Below are positions 1 through 8,200 of a stretch of DNA of 50,496 nt, in pieces. This DNA comes from JAGOUB01 sp964640945. GTDB taxonomy: Bacteria; Patescibacteriota; Gracilibacteria; Peribacterales; Peribacteraceae. The stretch is from positions 1 to 50,496 of the forward strand of contig CAZXIV010000006.1 in NCBI GenBank assembly GCA_964640945.1, given 5' to 3'. The notes under the pieces are model-generated. The model ran no database searches. It was not told where the DNA came from and saw only the letters and a list, made by a program, of their open reading frames with translations. Every line of letters starts with the position of its first letter. Positions within the stretch are counted from its first letter, which is position 1. The translations under genes were made by a program, and so were the position numbers.

Positions 1-23
1 CCCGGCGCGCAGCGTTTTTTGCT

Positions 24-52
24 CCACTTTTTGTCGCGCTGACAAAAAGTGG
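24..52. repeat. Perfect hairpin, CCACTTTTTGTC family
   Basis: The arms CCACTTTTTGTC (24-35) and GACAAAAAGTGG (41-52) form a perfect 12-bp stem with a 5-base loop. Two close relatives lie near the other end of the window (50375-50402 and 50435-50463). It could be a REP-like element or a bidirectional terminator; nothing in the sequence decides between these. Confidence 0.7.
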
Positions 53-233
53 AAATTCGTCTGCACCTACCCGGAGAAAGACCAAATCATCCATGAACCC
101 AATGATCACTCTATTGACCACCCCCAAAAGTAAAACCACATTTACTTTTCCGCTAGCTACACCACTTCTTCTCCTTCTCCGCACTCAACGAAACCAAAAA
201 AGTCCGCTATTATTCTCTGACGCCATTGACGTC

Positions 234-260
234 TTATCACTCACCTTAATAGAGTGATAA
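234..260 (+). promoter_or_regulatory. CIRCE-like HrcA operator upstream of clpC
   Basis: TTATCACTC (234-242) and GAGTGATAA (252-260) form a perfect 9-bp inverted repeat with a 9-base spacer. This is the geometry of the CIRCE element (TTAGCACTC, nine bases, GAGTGCTAA) bound by the heat-shock repressor HrcA, with one symmetrical base change. A TTGACG (226-231) could be the -35, with TAGAGT (250-255) as -10 inside the operator. It lies 53 bases before the clpC ATG, so heat-shock control of clpC is a reasonable inference. No hrcA gene is in the window. Confidence 0.65.
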
Positions 261-313
261 TCGGCCTCCGCTCCTCGGAGCTTCGGCCGACCAGCCTCTA
301 CCCTATTAGATCT

Positions 314-2920
314 ATGCACCCGTTCGACCGCTTCACCCCCAACGCCAAGCTCGCGCTGCAAATCGCCGAGCAAGAGGCGAAGACCATGCAGAGCGCCTAC
401 ATCGGTACCGAGCATTTACTGCTCGGACTCCTGTCGATCCCGAAGTCGCTCGGTTTCTCACTCTTCACCGGGGCCGGCGTCACGCTGGAGAATGTGCGTA
501 TCCTGCTCAAGGCCAGCAAGACCAGCAACATCGAAGGCAAGCACGTGAAGCACGGCCTCTCGGTTTTCCTGCACACCGTCATCGAACAGGCCGTCACCAC
601 GGCTCACAAGTTCCGCCATGCCAACGTCGGCACGGAGCACCTCCTCTACTCGCTCGTCTCCACCGGCAAGAACGCTGCCACGCTCATCCTCGAGAACATG
701 CAGGTGGAGCCCGACGATCTGAAGGCCCACGTCGAGGAGATGTTTGGCCAGATCAACAGTTTCCGGGGCCAAAACCGTAATGTTGAGCAGTCGCTCGAAG
801 CCTTCTTTCAAGGTCTCCAGGGCGCCATTGCCGGCTCCCAGAGTGGCACCCCGGCTCCCGAACCCGAAGGCCTCAAGCGCCGCCGCGGCGACCAGAACAG
901 CAAGACCCCGGCCCTCGATTACTTTACGGATGACCTCGTGGCCAAAGCCCGTGAGAAGAAGCTCGACCCCATCATCGGCCGCGATACGGAAATCGAGCGC
1001 ATTATCCACATCCTCTCGCGTAAGACGAAGAACAACCCCGTGATCATCGGCGAGCCCGGCGTCGGCAAAACCGCCATCGTCGAAGGCCTGGCCCAGCGCA
1101 TCGTCGCCGGCTCGGTCCCCGCCCCCCTGCGCGACAAGCGCGTGCTCATCCTGAATATGGGCTCGCTCGTGGCCGGCACCAAGTACCGCGGCGAGTTCGA
1201 GCAGCGCTTCGAAGACATCATCAAGGAAGCCACCCAAAGCGAGAAGCAGATCATCCTCTTCATCGACGAGCTCCACACGGTCGTGGGTGCCGGCGCCGCC
1301 GAGGGTTCCCTCGACGCCGCCAACATCCTTAAGCCCGCCTTGAGCCGCAGCACCATCCAAGTGATCGGCGCCACCACCCTCGACGAGTACCGCACCATCG
1401 AGAAGGACCGCGCCCTGGAGCGCCGCTTCCAGACCGTCATGGCCGAGGAGCCCTCCCAAGAGGACGCTCTCAAGATCTTGAAGGGCATTCGCTCCTCGTT
1501 TGAAACTTTCCACCACCTCACCATCGACGACAGTGCCTTGGCCGCCGCTGTGCAGCTGAGCTCGCGCTACATCACCGAGCGCTACCTGCCCGATAAGGCC
1601 ATCGACGTCCTCGACGAGGCCTCCGCCGGCAAGAGCCTGTCGCGCACCGACTCCGTACCCGAGCTCAAGGCCCTGGAGGCCAAGCTCGAAAAATTGACGG
1701 TCAAGCAGCAGTCGGCCGTCCACGACCAGAAGTACCACCAGGCGCTTAAGCTCAAGCAGGAGCAGCAGGCCCTCAAGGAGAAGCGTGACGCCCTCCTCAA
1801 GAGCGCCGACGGCGACGCCCGCTCCCCCATCTCCATCACCGAGGACGACATCGCCGCCGTGGTCGCCCGCATGACCGGCGTGCCCGTCACCAAGCTCCTC
1901 AAGTCCGAGGTGAAGCGTCTCGCCAACCTGGAGTTGGTTCTCAAGCAGTCCGTCATCGGCCAGGACGACGCCATCAAGAAGGTGGCCCGCGCCGTCCGCC
2001 GCAGCCGCGTGGGCATCGGCGACACCAAGCGCCCCATCGGCTCATTCCTTTTCCTGGGCCCCACCGGCGTCGGCAAGACCGAACTCGTGCGCACCCTCGC
2101 CCGCGAGGTCTACGCCAAGGAGGACGCCCTCATCAAGATCGACATGTCCGAGTTCATGGAGCGCCACAACGTCTCCCGTCTGACCGGCACCACCGCCGGC
2201 TACGTGGGCTACGAAGAGGGCGGCCAGCTCACCGAGGCCGTACGCCGCAAGCCCTACTCCGTGGTGCTGTTCGACGAAATCGAGAAGGCCCACCCCGAGT
2301 TCTTCAACCTCTTACTCCAGATTTTAGAGGACGGCGTCCTTACTGACGGCCAAGGCAAGCAGGTCGACTTCCGCAATACCGTGATCGTCATGACGAGCAA
2401 TGTCGGCGCCAAGAAACTGACGCAGCAGGCCGCCAAGATCGGCTTCAAGACCGACGACGTGGCCGCCGCCACCGAGGAGAAGGAGTACGAGCAGCGCCGC
2501 GACGAAGTGCTCGCCGAGTTGAAGGAACACATGCGCCCCGAGTTCTTAAACCGCATCGACCACATCATCGTCTTCAACGCCCTCACGCAGGCGCACATCC
2601 AGAAGATCGTGAAGATCCACCTCGACGCCTTCCGCGCCCGCCTGAAGGGCCAAGGCTACCAGCTGAAAGTCTCAGCCAAGGCTGTCTCGCAGCTCGCCAT
2701 CAGCGGCTTCGATCCGGAGTACGGCGCGCGCCCCGTGCGCCGCGTCATTCAGGAGAAGTTGGAAGATGAGATCGCGGAGCAGATCTTGAAGGGCATGTTC
2801 GCCCCGGGCGACACCATCGCCATCGATGTCGGCGAGGGCGACCGCCTCACCTTCAACCGCAGTGAGAGCGCCGAGAAAGCGCTGGCGGAAGAGGTAGAAA
2901 GTGAAGAGGTCACCGCCTAA
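314..2920 (+). CDS. clpC: ClpC-type AAA+ unfoldase (Hsp100)
   Basis: This is an ATP-dependent unfoldase of the Clp/Hsp100 family that feeds proteins to ClpP or an equivalent protease in the cytoplasm. Its 868 residues hold two N-terminal Clp repeats (about 1-150), AAA+ domain 1 with Walker A GEPGVGKT near 246 and Walker B LFIDEL near 314, a short charged coiled coil near 440-500, AAA+ domain 2 with Walker A GPTGVGKT near 582 and Walker B VVLFDEIEKAH near 650, and a C-terminal D2-small domain. The short middle domain fits ClpC better than ClpB. The ATG at 314 is preferred to the upstream GTG at 254 because the latter lies inside the CIRCE-like operator and the Clp repeat begins directly after MHPFDRF. 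No Shine-Dalgarno sequence is visible. Confidence 0.93.
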   Translation: MHPFDRFTPNAKLALQIAEQEAKTMQSAYIGTEHLLLGLLSIPKSLGFSLFTGAGVTLENVRILLKASKTSNIEGKHVKHGLSVFLHTVIEQAVTTAHKFRHANVGTEHLLYSLVSTGKNAATLILENMQVEPDDLKAHVEEMFGQINSFRGQNRNVEQSLEAFFQGLQGAIAGSQSGTPAPEPEGLKRRRGDQNSKTPALDYFTDDLVAKAREKKLDPIIGRDTEIERIIHILSRKTKNNPVIIGEPGVGKTAIVEGLAQRIVAGSVPAPLRDKRVLILNMGSLVAGTKYRGEFEQRFEDIIKEATQSEKQIILFIDELHTVVGAGAAEGSLDAANILKPALSRSTIQVIGATTLDEYRTIEKDRALERRFQTVMAEEPSQEDALKILKGIRSSFETFHHLTIDDSALAAAVQLSSRYITERYLPDKAIDVLDEASAGKSLSRTDSVPELKALEAKLEKLTVKQQSAVHDQKYHQALKLKQEQQALKEKRDALLKSADGDARSPISITEDDIAAVVARMTGVPVTKLLKSEVKRLANLELVLKQSVIGQDDAIKKVARAVRRSRVGIGDTKRPIGSFLFLGPTGVGKTELVRTLAREVYAKEDALIKIDMSEFMERHNVSRLTGTTAGYVGYEEGGQLTEAVRRKPYSVVLFDEIEKAHPEFFNLLLQILEDGVLTDGQGKQVDFRNTVIVMTSNVGAKKLTQQAAKIGFKTDDVAAATEEKEYEQRRDEVLAELKEHMRPEFLNRIDHIIVFNALTQAHIQKIVKIHLDAFRARLKGQGYQLKVSAKAVSQLAISGFDPEYGARPVRRVIQEKLEDEIAEQILKGMFAPGDTIAIDVGEGDRLTFNRSESAEKALAEEVESEEVTA

Positions 2921-2941
2921 CACGCTGGCACCGGTCGACAA

Positions 2942-2969
2942 ACAGGCCCCCAACGGATAGGGGGCCTGT
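2942..2969 (+). terminator. Hairpin after clpC
   Basis: ACAGGCCCCC (2942-2951) pairs perfectly with GGGGGCCTGT (2960-2969) around an 8-base loop, 22 bases past the clpC stop. The T-tract is poor (TTGG), so it is a weak intrinsic terminator or a 3'-end stabilising hairpin. Confidence 0.6.
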
Positions 2970-3182
2970 TGGCAGGCCGACCAGAGCGGCCTACTCACCG
3001 TTGTCACACTCGAACCAGGCTTTTTCGAACCCATCCGAACCGACGCTAAAGGCTGTCGCTGCGCCTCGCCTTGATCCCCTTTTTTAAAGGGAAGTTGATG
3101 ACCGGCTGGGTAGTGTGAAATTCGAGCAGAACACAGCTATCCCAAGCGGAAAAGCGGGATTCTCCCCAGGCCTATTTTGTGC

Positions 3183-3188
3183 TATACT
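3183..3188 (+). promoter_or_regulatory. -10 TATACT, leaderless start of the PrgI gene
   Basis: TATACT is preceded by TGTGC, close to an extended -10, and ends 8 bases before the ATG at 3197. A start of transcription about 7 bases after the -10 would coincide with the ATG, so the mRNA is probably leaderless. It is one of more than a dozen similar sites in the window. Confidence 0.55.
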
Positions 3189-3196
3189 ATCCAGAT

Positions 3197-3760
3197 ATGC
3201 CCATCGACCCCGTCAAGATCCCGCAGAACGTCTACATCGAGGACCGCATTGTCGGCCCCCTGACGCTGCGCCAGATCCTGACCGTCGCGCTCGGCGGAGG
3301 CTTGAGCTACGTGCTCTACATCATGGCTCAGAAGGCCGCCGGCGGTAATCCTGGCCTCATCATCACCATTGTCCTTTGGATCCCCGGCGTGCTCTCGATC
3401 ATCTTGGCCTTCGTTACGGTCAATGACCTCAGTATCGTGCGCCTCATCCTGCTCACCTTCGAGAGACTGAATAAACCGAGAATCCGCACCTTCGAACCGC
3501 GCACGGGCATCTCCGTAAACATCAAGACGGCCATGCCGGAACCGGAGAAGAAGGCCGCCCCGCCGATGCCTGCCACAAACTTCGCCGACCTGAGCGCCGT
3601 CCTCGACCGTTCGCCGGCCACCGCTTTGCCCGTCTCAGCCTCCGCCGAACCAGCCTCCATCCCCATTGCCAGCGCCCTCGAGCCCGGGCGCGCCCGCTCC
3701 TCTCTCCTCAGCACTCCCCCGTCCGCCGCTCCCATTCTCCGCGACCTCTCCGCCACATGA
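3197..3760 (+). CDS. PrgI-family membrane protein
   Basis: A 187-residue protein of the PrgI family, the small VirB3-like inner-membrane part of type IV secretion machines. The start MPIDPVKIPQNVYIEDRI is typical, followed by two adjacent hydrophobic segments (about 27-45 and 53-76). The rest is a soluble, Pro/Ala-rich tail that is longer than in most PrgI proteins. The ATG at 3197 is chosen over the TTG at 3179 because the family motif starts there and a -10 lies between. The stop overlaps the next start (ATGA at 3757), so the two are translationally coupled. In patescibacteria such pairs are common, but the machine they belong to is not established. Confidence 0.8.
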   Translation: MPIDPVKIPQNVYIEDRIVGPLTLRQILTVALGGGLSYVLYIMAQKAAGGNPGLIITIVLWIPGVLSIILAFVTVNDLSIVRLILLTFERLNKPRIRTFEPRTGISVNIKTAMPEPEKKAAPPMPATNFADLSAVLDRSPATALPVSASAEPASIPIASALEPGRARSSLLSTPPSAAPILRDLSAT

Positions 3761-4470
3761 CCGAATCCACCCCCTCCACCGTCAAACAACGTCACCGCAA
3801 GCCGGGTGCTTCCACCCAGCGCTTCCTGCCCGTGGCGGAGATCCGCGGCGACACGGTCGCCCTCAAGAACGGCGGGCTCCGCGCGATCATCGCCGTTGAA
3901 GCCTTGAACTTCAACCTGAAGAGCGAAGTGGAACAGCAGGCCATCATCGCCGGTTACGCCGCCTTCGTGAACACCATCACCTTCCCGCTGCAGATCGTGA
4001 TGCGCTCCACGCGCACCAACGTGGACGAGTACCTGGTGCACCTGCGCGACCTCGGCAACAAGCAGAAGAACGAGCGCCTGGCCGAGCAGACCGAAGCCTA
4101 CGTGCGCTTCATCGAGCGCATGCTCGACGTGGCCGACATCATGCAGAAACGCTTCTACGTGGTGGTGCCGCTCGACCGAGCCGTCCGCCGCAAAACTCTC
4201 CTGGAACAGTTCTTCGAGTGGATCAGCCCCGACGACACCGCCGCCAAAGCCGCCTCGCGCGCGCGCGAATTTCTCACTTACAGCAAGCAGCTCGGCGAGC
4301 GCGTCGACCTGGTGGCCACCGGCCTCAATAACATCGGTCTGCACACCCGCCGTTTAAACACGCGCGACCTGCTCGAGCTCTTCTACCAGATCTACAACCC
4401 CAAAACCTCGCAGGAGCAGAAGATCCCGCAGGACTTAGGGCTGATGAACGACGATAAGACGACGCTCTGA
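3757..4470 (+). CDS. VirB4/TraC-like N-terminal domain protein, no ATPase domain
   Basis: A 237-residue protein resembling the N-terminal domain of VirB4/TraC conjugation ATPases: an early VAEIRGDTVALKNGGLRAIIAVEALNF-type beta segment (split here as read near 20-45), then helical segments with FYVVVPLD near 128. It ends near residue 237, before where the P-loop ATPase domain of VirB4 would begin, and no Walker A is present. The next gene is a convergent nitroreductase, so a cognate ATPase must be elsewhere if it exists. Split VirB4 genes are known in patescibacteria; partnership with the upstream PrgI protein is inferred from the four-base overlap. Confidence 0.7.
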   Translation: MTESTPSTVKQRHRKPGASTQRFLPVAEIRGDTVALKNGGLRAIIAVEALNFNLKSEVEQQAIIAGYAAFVNTITFPLQIVMRSTRTNVDEYLVHLRDLGNKQKNERLAEQTEAYVRFIERMLDVADIMQKRFYVVVPLDRAVRRKTLLEQFFEWISPDDTAAKAASRAREFLTYSKQLGERVDLVATGLNNIGLHTRRLNTRDLLELFYQIYNPKTSQEQKIPQDLGLMNDDKTTL

Positions 4471-4476
4471 GAACGT

Positions 4477-5106
4477 TTAGCGCCACTCGATAACGGTCTC
4501 CGCCGGAAAGCGGACCTTCTTCGTGTGGGCATGCTTGTCGTCGGGCAGGCGGTAGCCCACCGGGCAGAGCACTACCGGGTGCCAGGGCGTGTCCTTAAGA
4601 CCCAGCTCCATCTCGAAGCCGGCCGCATCGAAGCCTTCCATCGGGCAGCTATCGATCTGCTTCTCGGCGGCAGCCGCTAACAGGAAACCGAGCGCGATGT
4701 AGACCTGGCGAGCCGACCACTCCTTAAGGCCATCCTCAGTGCGTCCGGAAACCGTATTCATGAGCATGTCGCGGAAACCAGCGAGCGACTCCACCGAGAC
4801 GCCGCGTTGCGCGGCCATGGAAGCAAGATACTCTTCCACATACTCGGGCGTGAGTGTGCGGCGCGCGCAGAGGACAATGAGGTGCGAGGCGTCGGTGATC
4901 TGAGCCTGGTTCCAGGCGTGGCCGCTAAGCTTCTGGCGAAGTTCGGGGTTGGTGACAACGATGAAGTGCCAAGGCTGCAGGCCGTACGAAGACGGCGCCA
5001 GGCGCAGGGCCTCCAGAAGCTCGCCAAGATCGGCGTCGGGGATCTTCTTCGTCGGGTCGAAAGCTTTGGTGGCGTAGCGCCACTCCAGGGCGGGGATGAG
5101 TGTCAT
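4477..5106 (-). CDS. Nitroreductase-family NAD(P)H oxidoreductase
   Basis: A 209-residue FMN-dependent nitroreductase-family enzyme (NfsB/YdgI-like). Family features are the opening LEWRYATKAFDPTKKI with the RYxTKxFD flavin-binding segment, LRLAPSSYGLQPWHF near 33-47, and EKQIDSCPMEGFD in the second half. Length is normal for the family. The true substrate cannot be read from sequence; quinones, nitro compounds or flavin are all possible. The ATG at 5106 is chosen because homology begins at once there, whereas a start at 5232 would add an unrelated extension. It is convergent with the VirB4-N gene, 6 bases apart, and divergent from the S1 gene, with which it shares the 5107-5278 intergenic region. 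Confidence 0.85.
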   Translation of the reverse strand: MTLIPALEWRYATKAFDPTKKIPDADLGELLEALRLAPSSYGLQPWHFIVVTNPELRQKLSGHAWNQAQITDASHLIVLCARRTLTPEYVEEYLASMAAQRGVSVESLAGFRDMLMNTVSGRTEDGLKEWSARQVYIALGFLLAAAAEKQIDSCPMEGFDAAGFEMELGLKDTPWHPVVLCPVGYRLPDDKHAHTKKVRFPAETVIEWR

Positions 5107-5172
5107 AGTAATCACTTTATAAAGGAAAGTGACTGAGAACTCAAGGGAAAGGACGCAGAAGGGCATAAAGAA

Positions 5173-5200
5173 TTGACACCTCTCGCCTACTCCGTAGAAT
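5173..5200 (+). promoter_or_regulatory. Sigma-70-type promoter for the S1 gene
   Basis: TTGACA (5173-5178) and TAGAAT (5195-5200) are separated by 16 bases, the best housekeeping promoter on this side of the window. Transcription would start near 5207, giving a leader of about 70 bases, which is GC-rich with partly pairing arms (CGGACGCC and GGCGCCGG). No Shine-Dalgarno sequence precedes the ATG at 5279. Confidence 0.7.
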
Positions 5201-5278
5201 AGAACCATTCTGTTCGGACGCCGCTCGTGCAAGGGCGCCGGACTCCCTTTACTTCCTCCTCTTGCACCCCTGTTTCAT

Positions 5279-6580
5279 ATGGCCAAAACCGTCATCCCCG
5301 TGGACAACAGCCCGATGGCTGAGCTCATGAAGTCGTCCCCCGCCGTCTTCCGCGCGGAGCCGGGCGAACTCGTGGAAGGCACCGTCGTCTTCCGCGGTAA
5401 GAACAAGATCCTCATCGATCTCCGCGGCGTCGCCACGGGCATCATCTCGGGCCGCGAACTCCGCGACTCGTTCAACACGTTCAAAGATCTTAAGGAAGGC
5501 GACCAAGTTGCCGCCCTCGTGCTTGAAGAGGAGAGCGACGAAGGCCTGGTCATCATGTCGCTACGCATGGCCAGCCAAAAGAAGGCTTGGGACCGCTTCC
5601 ACGACATGGTCGCCGCCGAGCAGACAATGAAGTTTACGGCTCAGGAAGCCAATAAGGGCGGCCTCATCGCCAACATCGACGGCATCCGCGCCTTCCTCCC
5701 CGTTTCGCAGCTCTCCCCCGTTAACTACCCGCGCGTGGGCAACTCCGACGCTGGCGAGATCATCAACCGCCTCAAGAAGTTCATCGGCCACACCTTCACC
5801 GTCAAGATCGTCACGATGGATGAAGAAGCCGGCAAGATCGTCGTCTCCGAGCGCGACGCTATGGCCGAAGAGCGCGCCAAGGCCCTCGAACACCTCAAGA
5901 TGGGCGACGTGAAGGAAGGTGTGATCAGCGGCATCGTGAAGTTCGGACTGTTCGTCACCTTCGACGGCCTGGAGGGCCTGGTGCACATCTCCGAGATCGC
6001 CTGGGGCCACGTCAAGAATCCGTCCGAGCACGCCGAGGTGGGCGACCGCGTGACCGTGAAGGTCATCGGCGTCGACGGCGACAAACTCTCGCTCTCCATG
6101 AAGCAACTCACCAAGGACCCGTGGGAAGAGGTGGCCGAGCGCTACCCGGTGGGCAAGAAGGTCTCGGGCACGGTTGTCCGCTTTGCCGACTACGGCGCCT
6201 TCCTCCGCTTGGAGAAGGACATCAACGGTCTCGTGCATCTCTCCGAGCTCGCCCACCAGAAGGTGAGCGACCCCTCCGAAGTGCTCACGATCGGTCAGAA
6301 GCTGGAGGCCCAGGTCATCAACATCGACGTCGACGAGCGCCGCATCGGCCTCTCGATCAAGGCTTTGAAGCCGATCGACAAGGAGACGCTTGCCCTGCTC
6401 CAGAAGGAACGCGAGGAAGAAGAGGCAGCCGCCAAGGCCAACGAGGATGCCAAGGAAGAGTCAGCCGAAGCCAAGGACGAAGGCGAGGAGAAACCGAAGA
6501 AGGCCAAGAAGGCCGACGACGGCGAGGGTGAAGAGAAGCCGAAAAAGGCTCCCAAAGCCAAGAAGGCAGACAAGGAGTAA
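5279..6580 (+). CDS. rpsA: Ribosomal protein S1-like, four S1 domains
   Basis: A 433-residue RNA-binding protein with four S1 (OB-fold) domains at roughly 24-92, 110-177, 196-266 and 283-353. The third and fourth have the typical VKFGLFVTFDGLEGLVHISE and FADYGAFLRLEKDINGLVHL segments. The last 70 residues are a Lys/Glu/Ala-rich tail (EEKPKKAKKADDGEGEEKPK and similar), probably disordered. S1 recruits mRNA to the 30S subunit; a four-domain form is usual outside the Proteobacteria. In a genome that largely lacks Shine-Dalgarno sequences, S1 may matter especially for initiation, but that is inference. It is monocistronic, with its own promoter and terminator. Confidence 0.9.
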   Translation: MAKTVIPVDNSPMAELMKSSPAVFRAEPGELVEGTVVFRGKNKILIDLRGVATGIISGRELRDSFNTFKDLKEGDQVAALVLEEESDEGLVIMSLRMASQKKAWDRFHDMVAAEQTMKFTAQEANKGGLIANIDGIRAFLPVSQLSPVNYPRVGNSDAGEIINRLKKFIGHTFTVKIVTMDEEAGKIVVSERDAMAEERAKALEHLKMGDVKEGVISGIVKFGLFVTFDGLEGLVHISEIAWGHVKNPSEHAEVGDRVTVKVIGVDGDKLSLSMKQLTKDPWEEVAERYPVGKKVSGTVVRFADYGAFLRLEKDINGLVHLSELAHQKVSDPSEVLTIGQKLEAQVINIDVDERRIGLSIKALKPIDKETLALLQKEREEEEAAAKANEDAKEESAEAKDEGEEKPKKAKKADDGEGEEKPKKAPKAKKADKE

Positions 6581-6598
6581 ACCACCGACACCTCCGAC

Positions 6599-6633
6599 AG
6601 ACGGATCGCCTCCTTGGAAGCGGTCCGTCTTTT
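6599..6633 (+). terminator. Rho-independent terminator after rpsA
   Basis: AGACGGATCGC (6599-6609) pairs with GCGGTCCGTCT (6620-6630) with one wobble, followed by TTTT. It lies 18 bases past the S1 stop. Confidence 0.8.
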
Positions 6634-6651
6634 CGTTAGGCTCGAACGCAG

Positions 6652-7305
6652 ATGAAAGCAGTTATCTTCGACTTCGACGGCGTGGTGGTGGACAGCCAAT
6701 ACCACTGGGACCAGGGCAGCACCGAGTACATTGGGCAGATCGTGCCGGGCTGGACGCGCGCCCACGCGCCGCTGCTCAAGGGCCATAACAACGCCGGCTG
6801 CTACAAGATTTTAAGCGAGCAGTTTGGCATGACGATCTCACCCCTGGAGTTCGATACCCGCATTCATCGCTTCGCCCATTACGTCTACCACCACGCGGCC
6901 GCACCGACCGTGGGTGTAACCGCCCTACTGGACCGCCTACGACCATTGGTAGCGCCGCCATCGGTCGCATCCGCGGGTCATTTGCAATGGATTGAAACGG
7001 CGATGAGCCGCCTGGATCTGCGCCACCGCTTCGGCCAGATCACGACCAGTGAAGAAGTGGCCCACAGCAAGCCCGAGCCCGACGTGTACCTCAAAGCCGC
7101 CGAGAAAATCGCCTGCCTACCCATCGACTGCCTGGCTATCGAAGATACGGACGCCGGCGCCGCCTCAGCCAAGACCGCCGGCATGACTGTCATCGCCTTC
7201 CACCCGCAAAACCAAGACTGGCAGGAGATGGCTGGCGCGGACCTACACATCAGCGCCTTTGATGAGCTTGATGACGCGCGCTTGGCGGCCTTACTCCGGG
7301 AGTGA
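6652..7305 (+). CDS. HAD-superfamily phosphatase (beta-phosphoglucomutase-like)
   Basis: A 217-residue HAD hydrolase of the beta-phosphoglucomutase/phosphoglycolate phosphatase group. Motif I is FDFDGVVVDS at 6-15 with both aspartates, the cap domain follows, motif II appears as SVASAGHLQW near 103, the motif III lysine is in SKPEPDVY near 142, and motif IV is AIEDTDAGAASA near 162. Substrate is probably a small phosphosugar or phosphate ester. TAGGCT (6637-6642) ends 9 bases before the ATG, so it is probably leaderless. Its 3' end overlaps that of the convergent HIT gene by 15 bases. Confidence 0.85.
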   Translation: MKAVIFDFDGVVVDSQYHWDQGSTEYIGQIVPGWTRAHAPLLKGHNNAGCYKILSEQFGMTISPLEFDTRIHRFAHYVYHHAAAPTVGVTALLDRLRPLVAPPSVASAGHLQWIETAMSRLDLRHRFGQITTSEEVAHSKPEPDVYLKAAEKIACLPIDCLAIEDTDAGAASAKTAGMTVIAFHPQNQDWQEMAGADLHISAFDELDDARLAALLRE

Positions 7306-7626
7306 ACTCTCACTCAGGAAGTGCAGGTGGATATAGAACACCTCCTGTCCGCCGCCCTTACCGACATTGAACGACAAGCGGTAGCCGTCGATCCCCTTTT
7401 GTTTGGCGAACGCCTGGGCCTTCAGGATGAGTAGGCCGGGGATGTGTGCCGTCTCTGACGTCACATCGGCAATGGAAGCGAGGAAGTGCTTCGGGATGAA
7501 GAGCAGATGAGTCTTGGCCTTAGGGTGGATATCCTTGAAAGCCACCACTGCGTCGTCTTCGTAGACCACGTCCGCCGGGATCTCCTTGGCCAGGATCTTG
7601 TGGAAAATGGTGCGTTCGGGGGTCAT
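7291..7626 (-). CDS. HIT-family protein with a Tyr in the histidine triad
   Basis: A 111-residue histidine triad protein of the HINT branch, normally a nucleoside phosphoramidase or AMP-lysine hydrolase. It shows FHKILAKEIPADVVYEDD near 7-24, AFKDIHPKAKTHLLFIPK near 28-45 and the C-terminal GKGGGQEVFYIHLHFL. The usual motif is H-x-H-x-H-x-x; here the first histidine is tyrosine (YIHLHF), while the middle, catalytic histidine and the third are kept. Activity may be altered. The ATG at 7626 is chosen because the upstream M at 7662 adds a non-conserved extension. Confidence 0.85.
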   Translation of the reverse strand: MTPERTIFHKILAKEIPADVVYEDDAVVAFKDIHPKAKTHLLFIPKHFLASIADVTSETAHIPGLLILKAQAFAKQKGIDGYRLSFNVGKGGGQEVFYIHLHFLSESSLPE

Positions 7627-7714
7627 AGACAGGGGGAAAGACCCTCGCACCATAGCAGTCAAAAGTGGCTCTGGGACTTGCTAATTTGCCTTAAAAGGCG
7701 GATAATGGAGGTGT

Positions 7715-8197
7715 TTGATCAACCAAACTCCAGACCAGGCCCCCACTCTCGAAACGCCCGCGAATACGAAAGCGGTTATCGTCACGCAGCCCAAGCAACT
7801 CGAGAATCTTCTCGCGGTTATTGCCCAGGTTGGCCGCGTGTCCGAAAAGCAGGGCGACGCGTCTGGGGATTGGAGTACGAGCGGCGGCGACCAAGCGCAA
7901 GCTGGCAACGGCCAAAGCACAGCCACCACGGCCCGCGAGGAAGCGATCGCTGCCATCCCCGAACCGACCCTCATGCAGCAAGCGCTCACGCAGCACATCC
8001 AGCACGAGGTGACCGCGCTCCGAAACCAGGCCAAGGCGCTGACAAAAGCCTCCCGCCCCGGCGCTGCCTTTGAGCTCACCCAAATCTACGCCAAGATCCA
8101 TCGCTTAAACGGGATGATCGTCGAATTGCTTACCGCCTCGCTCGAGACCGTAAAACGCCTATTCATCCGTGTCTTCATCGATCGCCAGTCAATCTAA
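7715..8197 (+). CDS. Hypothetical helical protein
   Basis: Not recognised. 160 residues: an N-terminal part rich in Gln, Ala, Ser and Gly (to about 80), then a strongly helical C-terminal half (LMQQALTQHIQHEVTALRNQ and onwards to FIDRQSI) that looks like a coiled-coil or membrane-peripheral domain. The frame opens with TTG at 7715; GATAAT (7700-7705) puts transcription start near 7712, so a leaderless TTG start is possible, while GGAGG at 7707-7711 lies too close to act as a normal ribosome site. It is convergent with the 99-residue membrane protein, 3 bases apart. Confidence 0.55.
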   Translation: MINQTPDQAPTLETPANTKAVIVTQPKQLENLLAVIAQVGRVSEKQGDASGDWSTSGGDQAQAGNGQSTATTAREEAIAAIPEPTLMQQALTQHIQHEVTALRNQAKALTKASRPGAAFELTQIYAKIHRLNGMIVELLTASLETVKRLFIRVFIDRQSI

Positions 8198-8200
8198 GCC

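Noticed and set aside
458..1738. 426-residue frame on the strand opposite clpC
   Set aside because: It mirrors the codon bias of the GC-rich clpC gene; its translation is low complexity and clpC is unmistakable.
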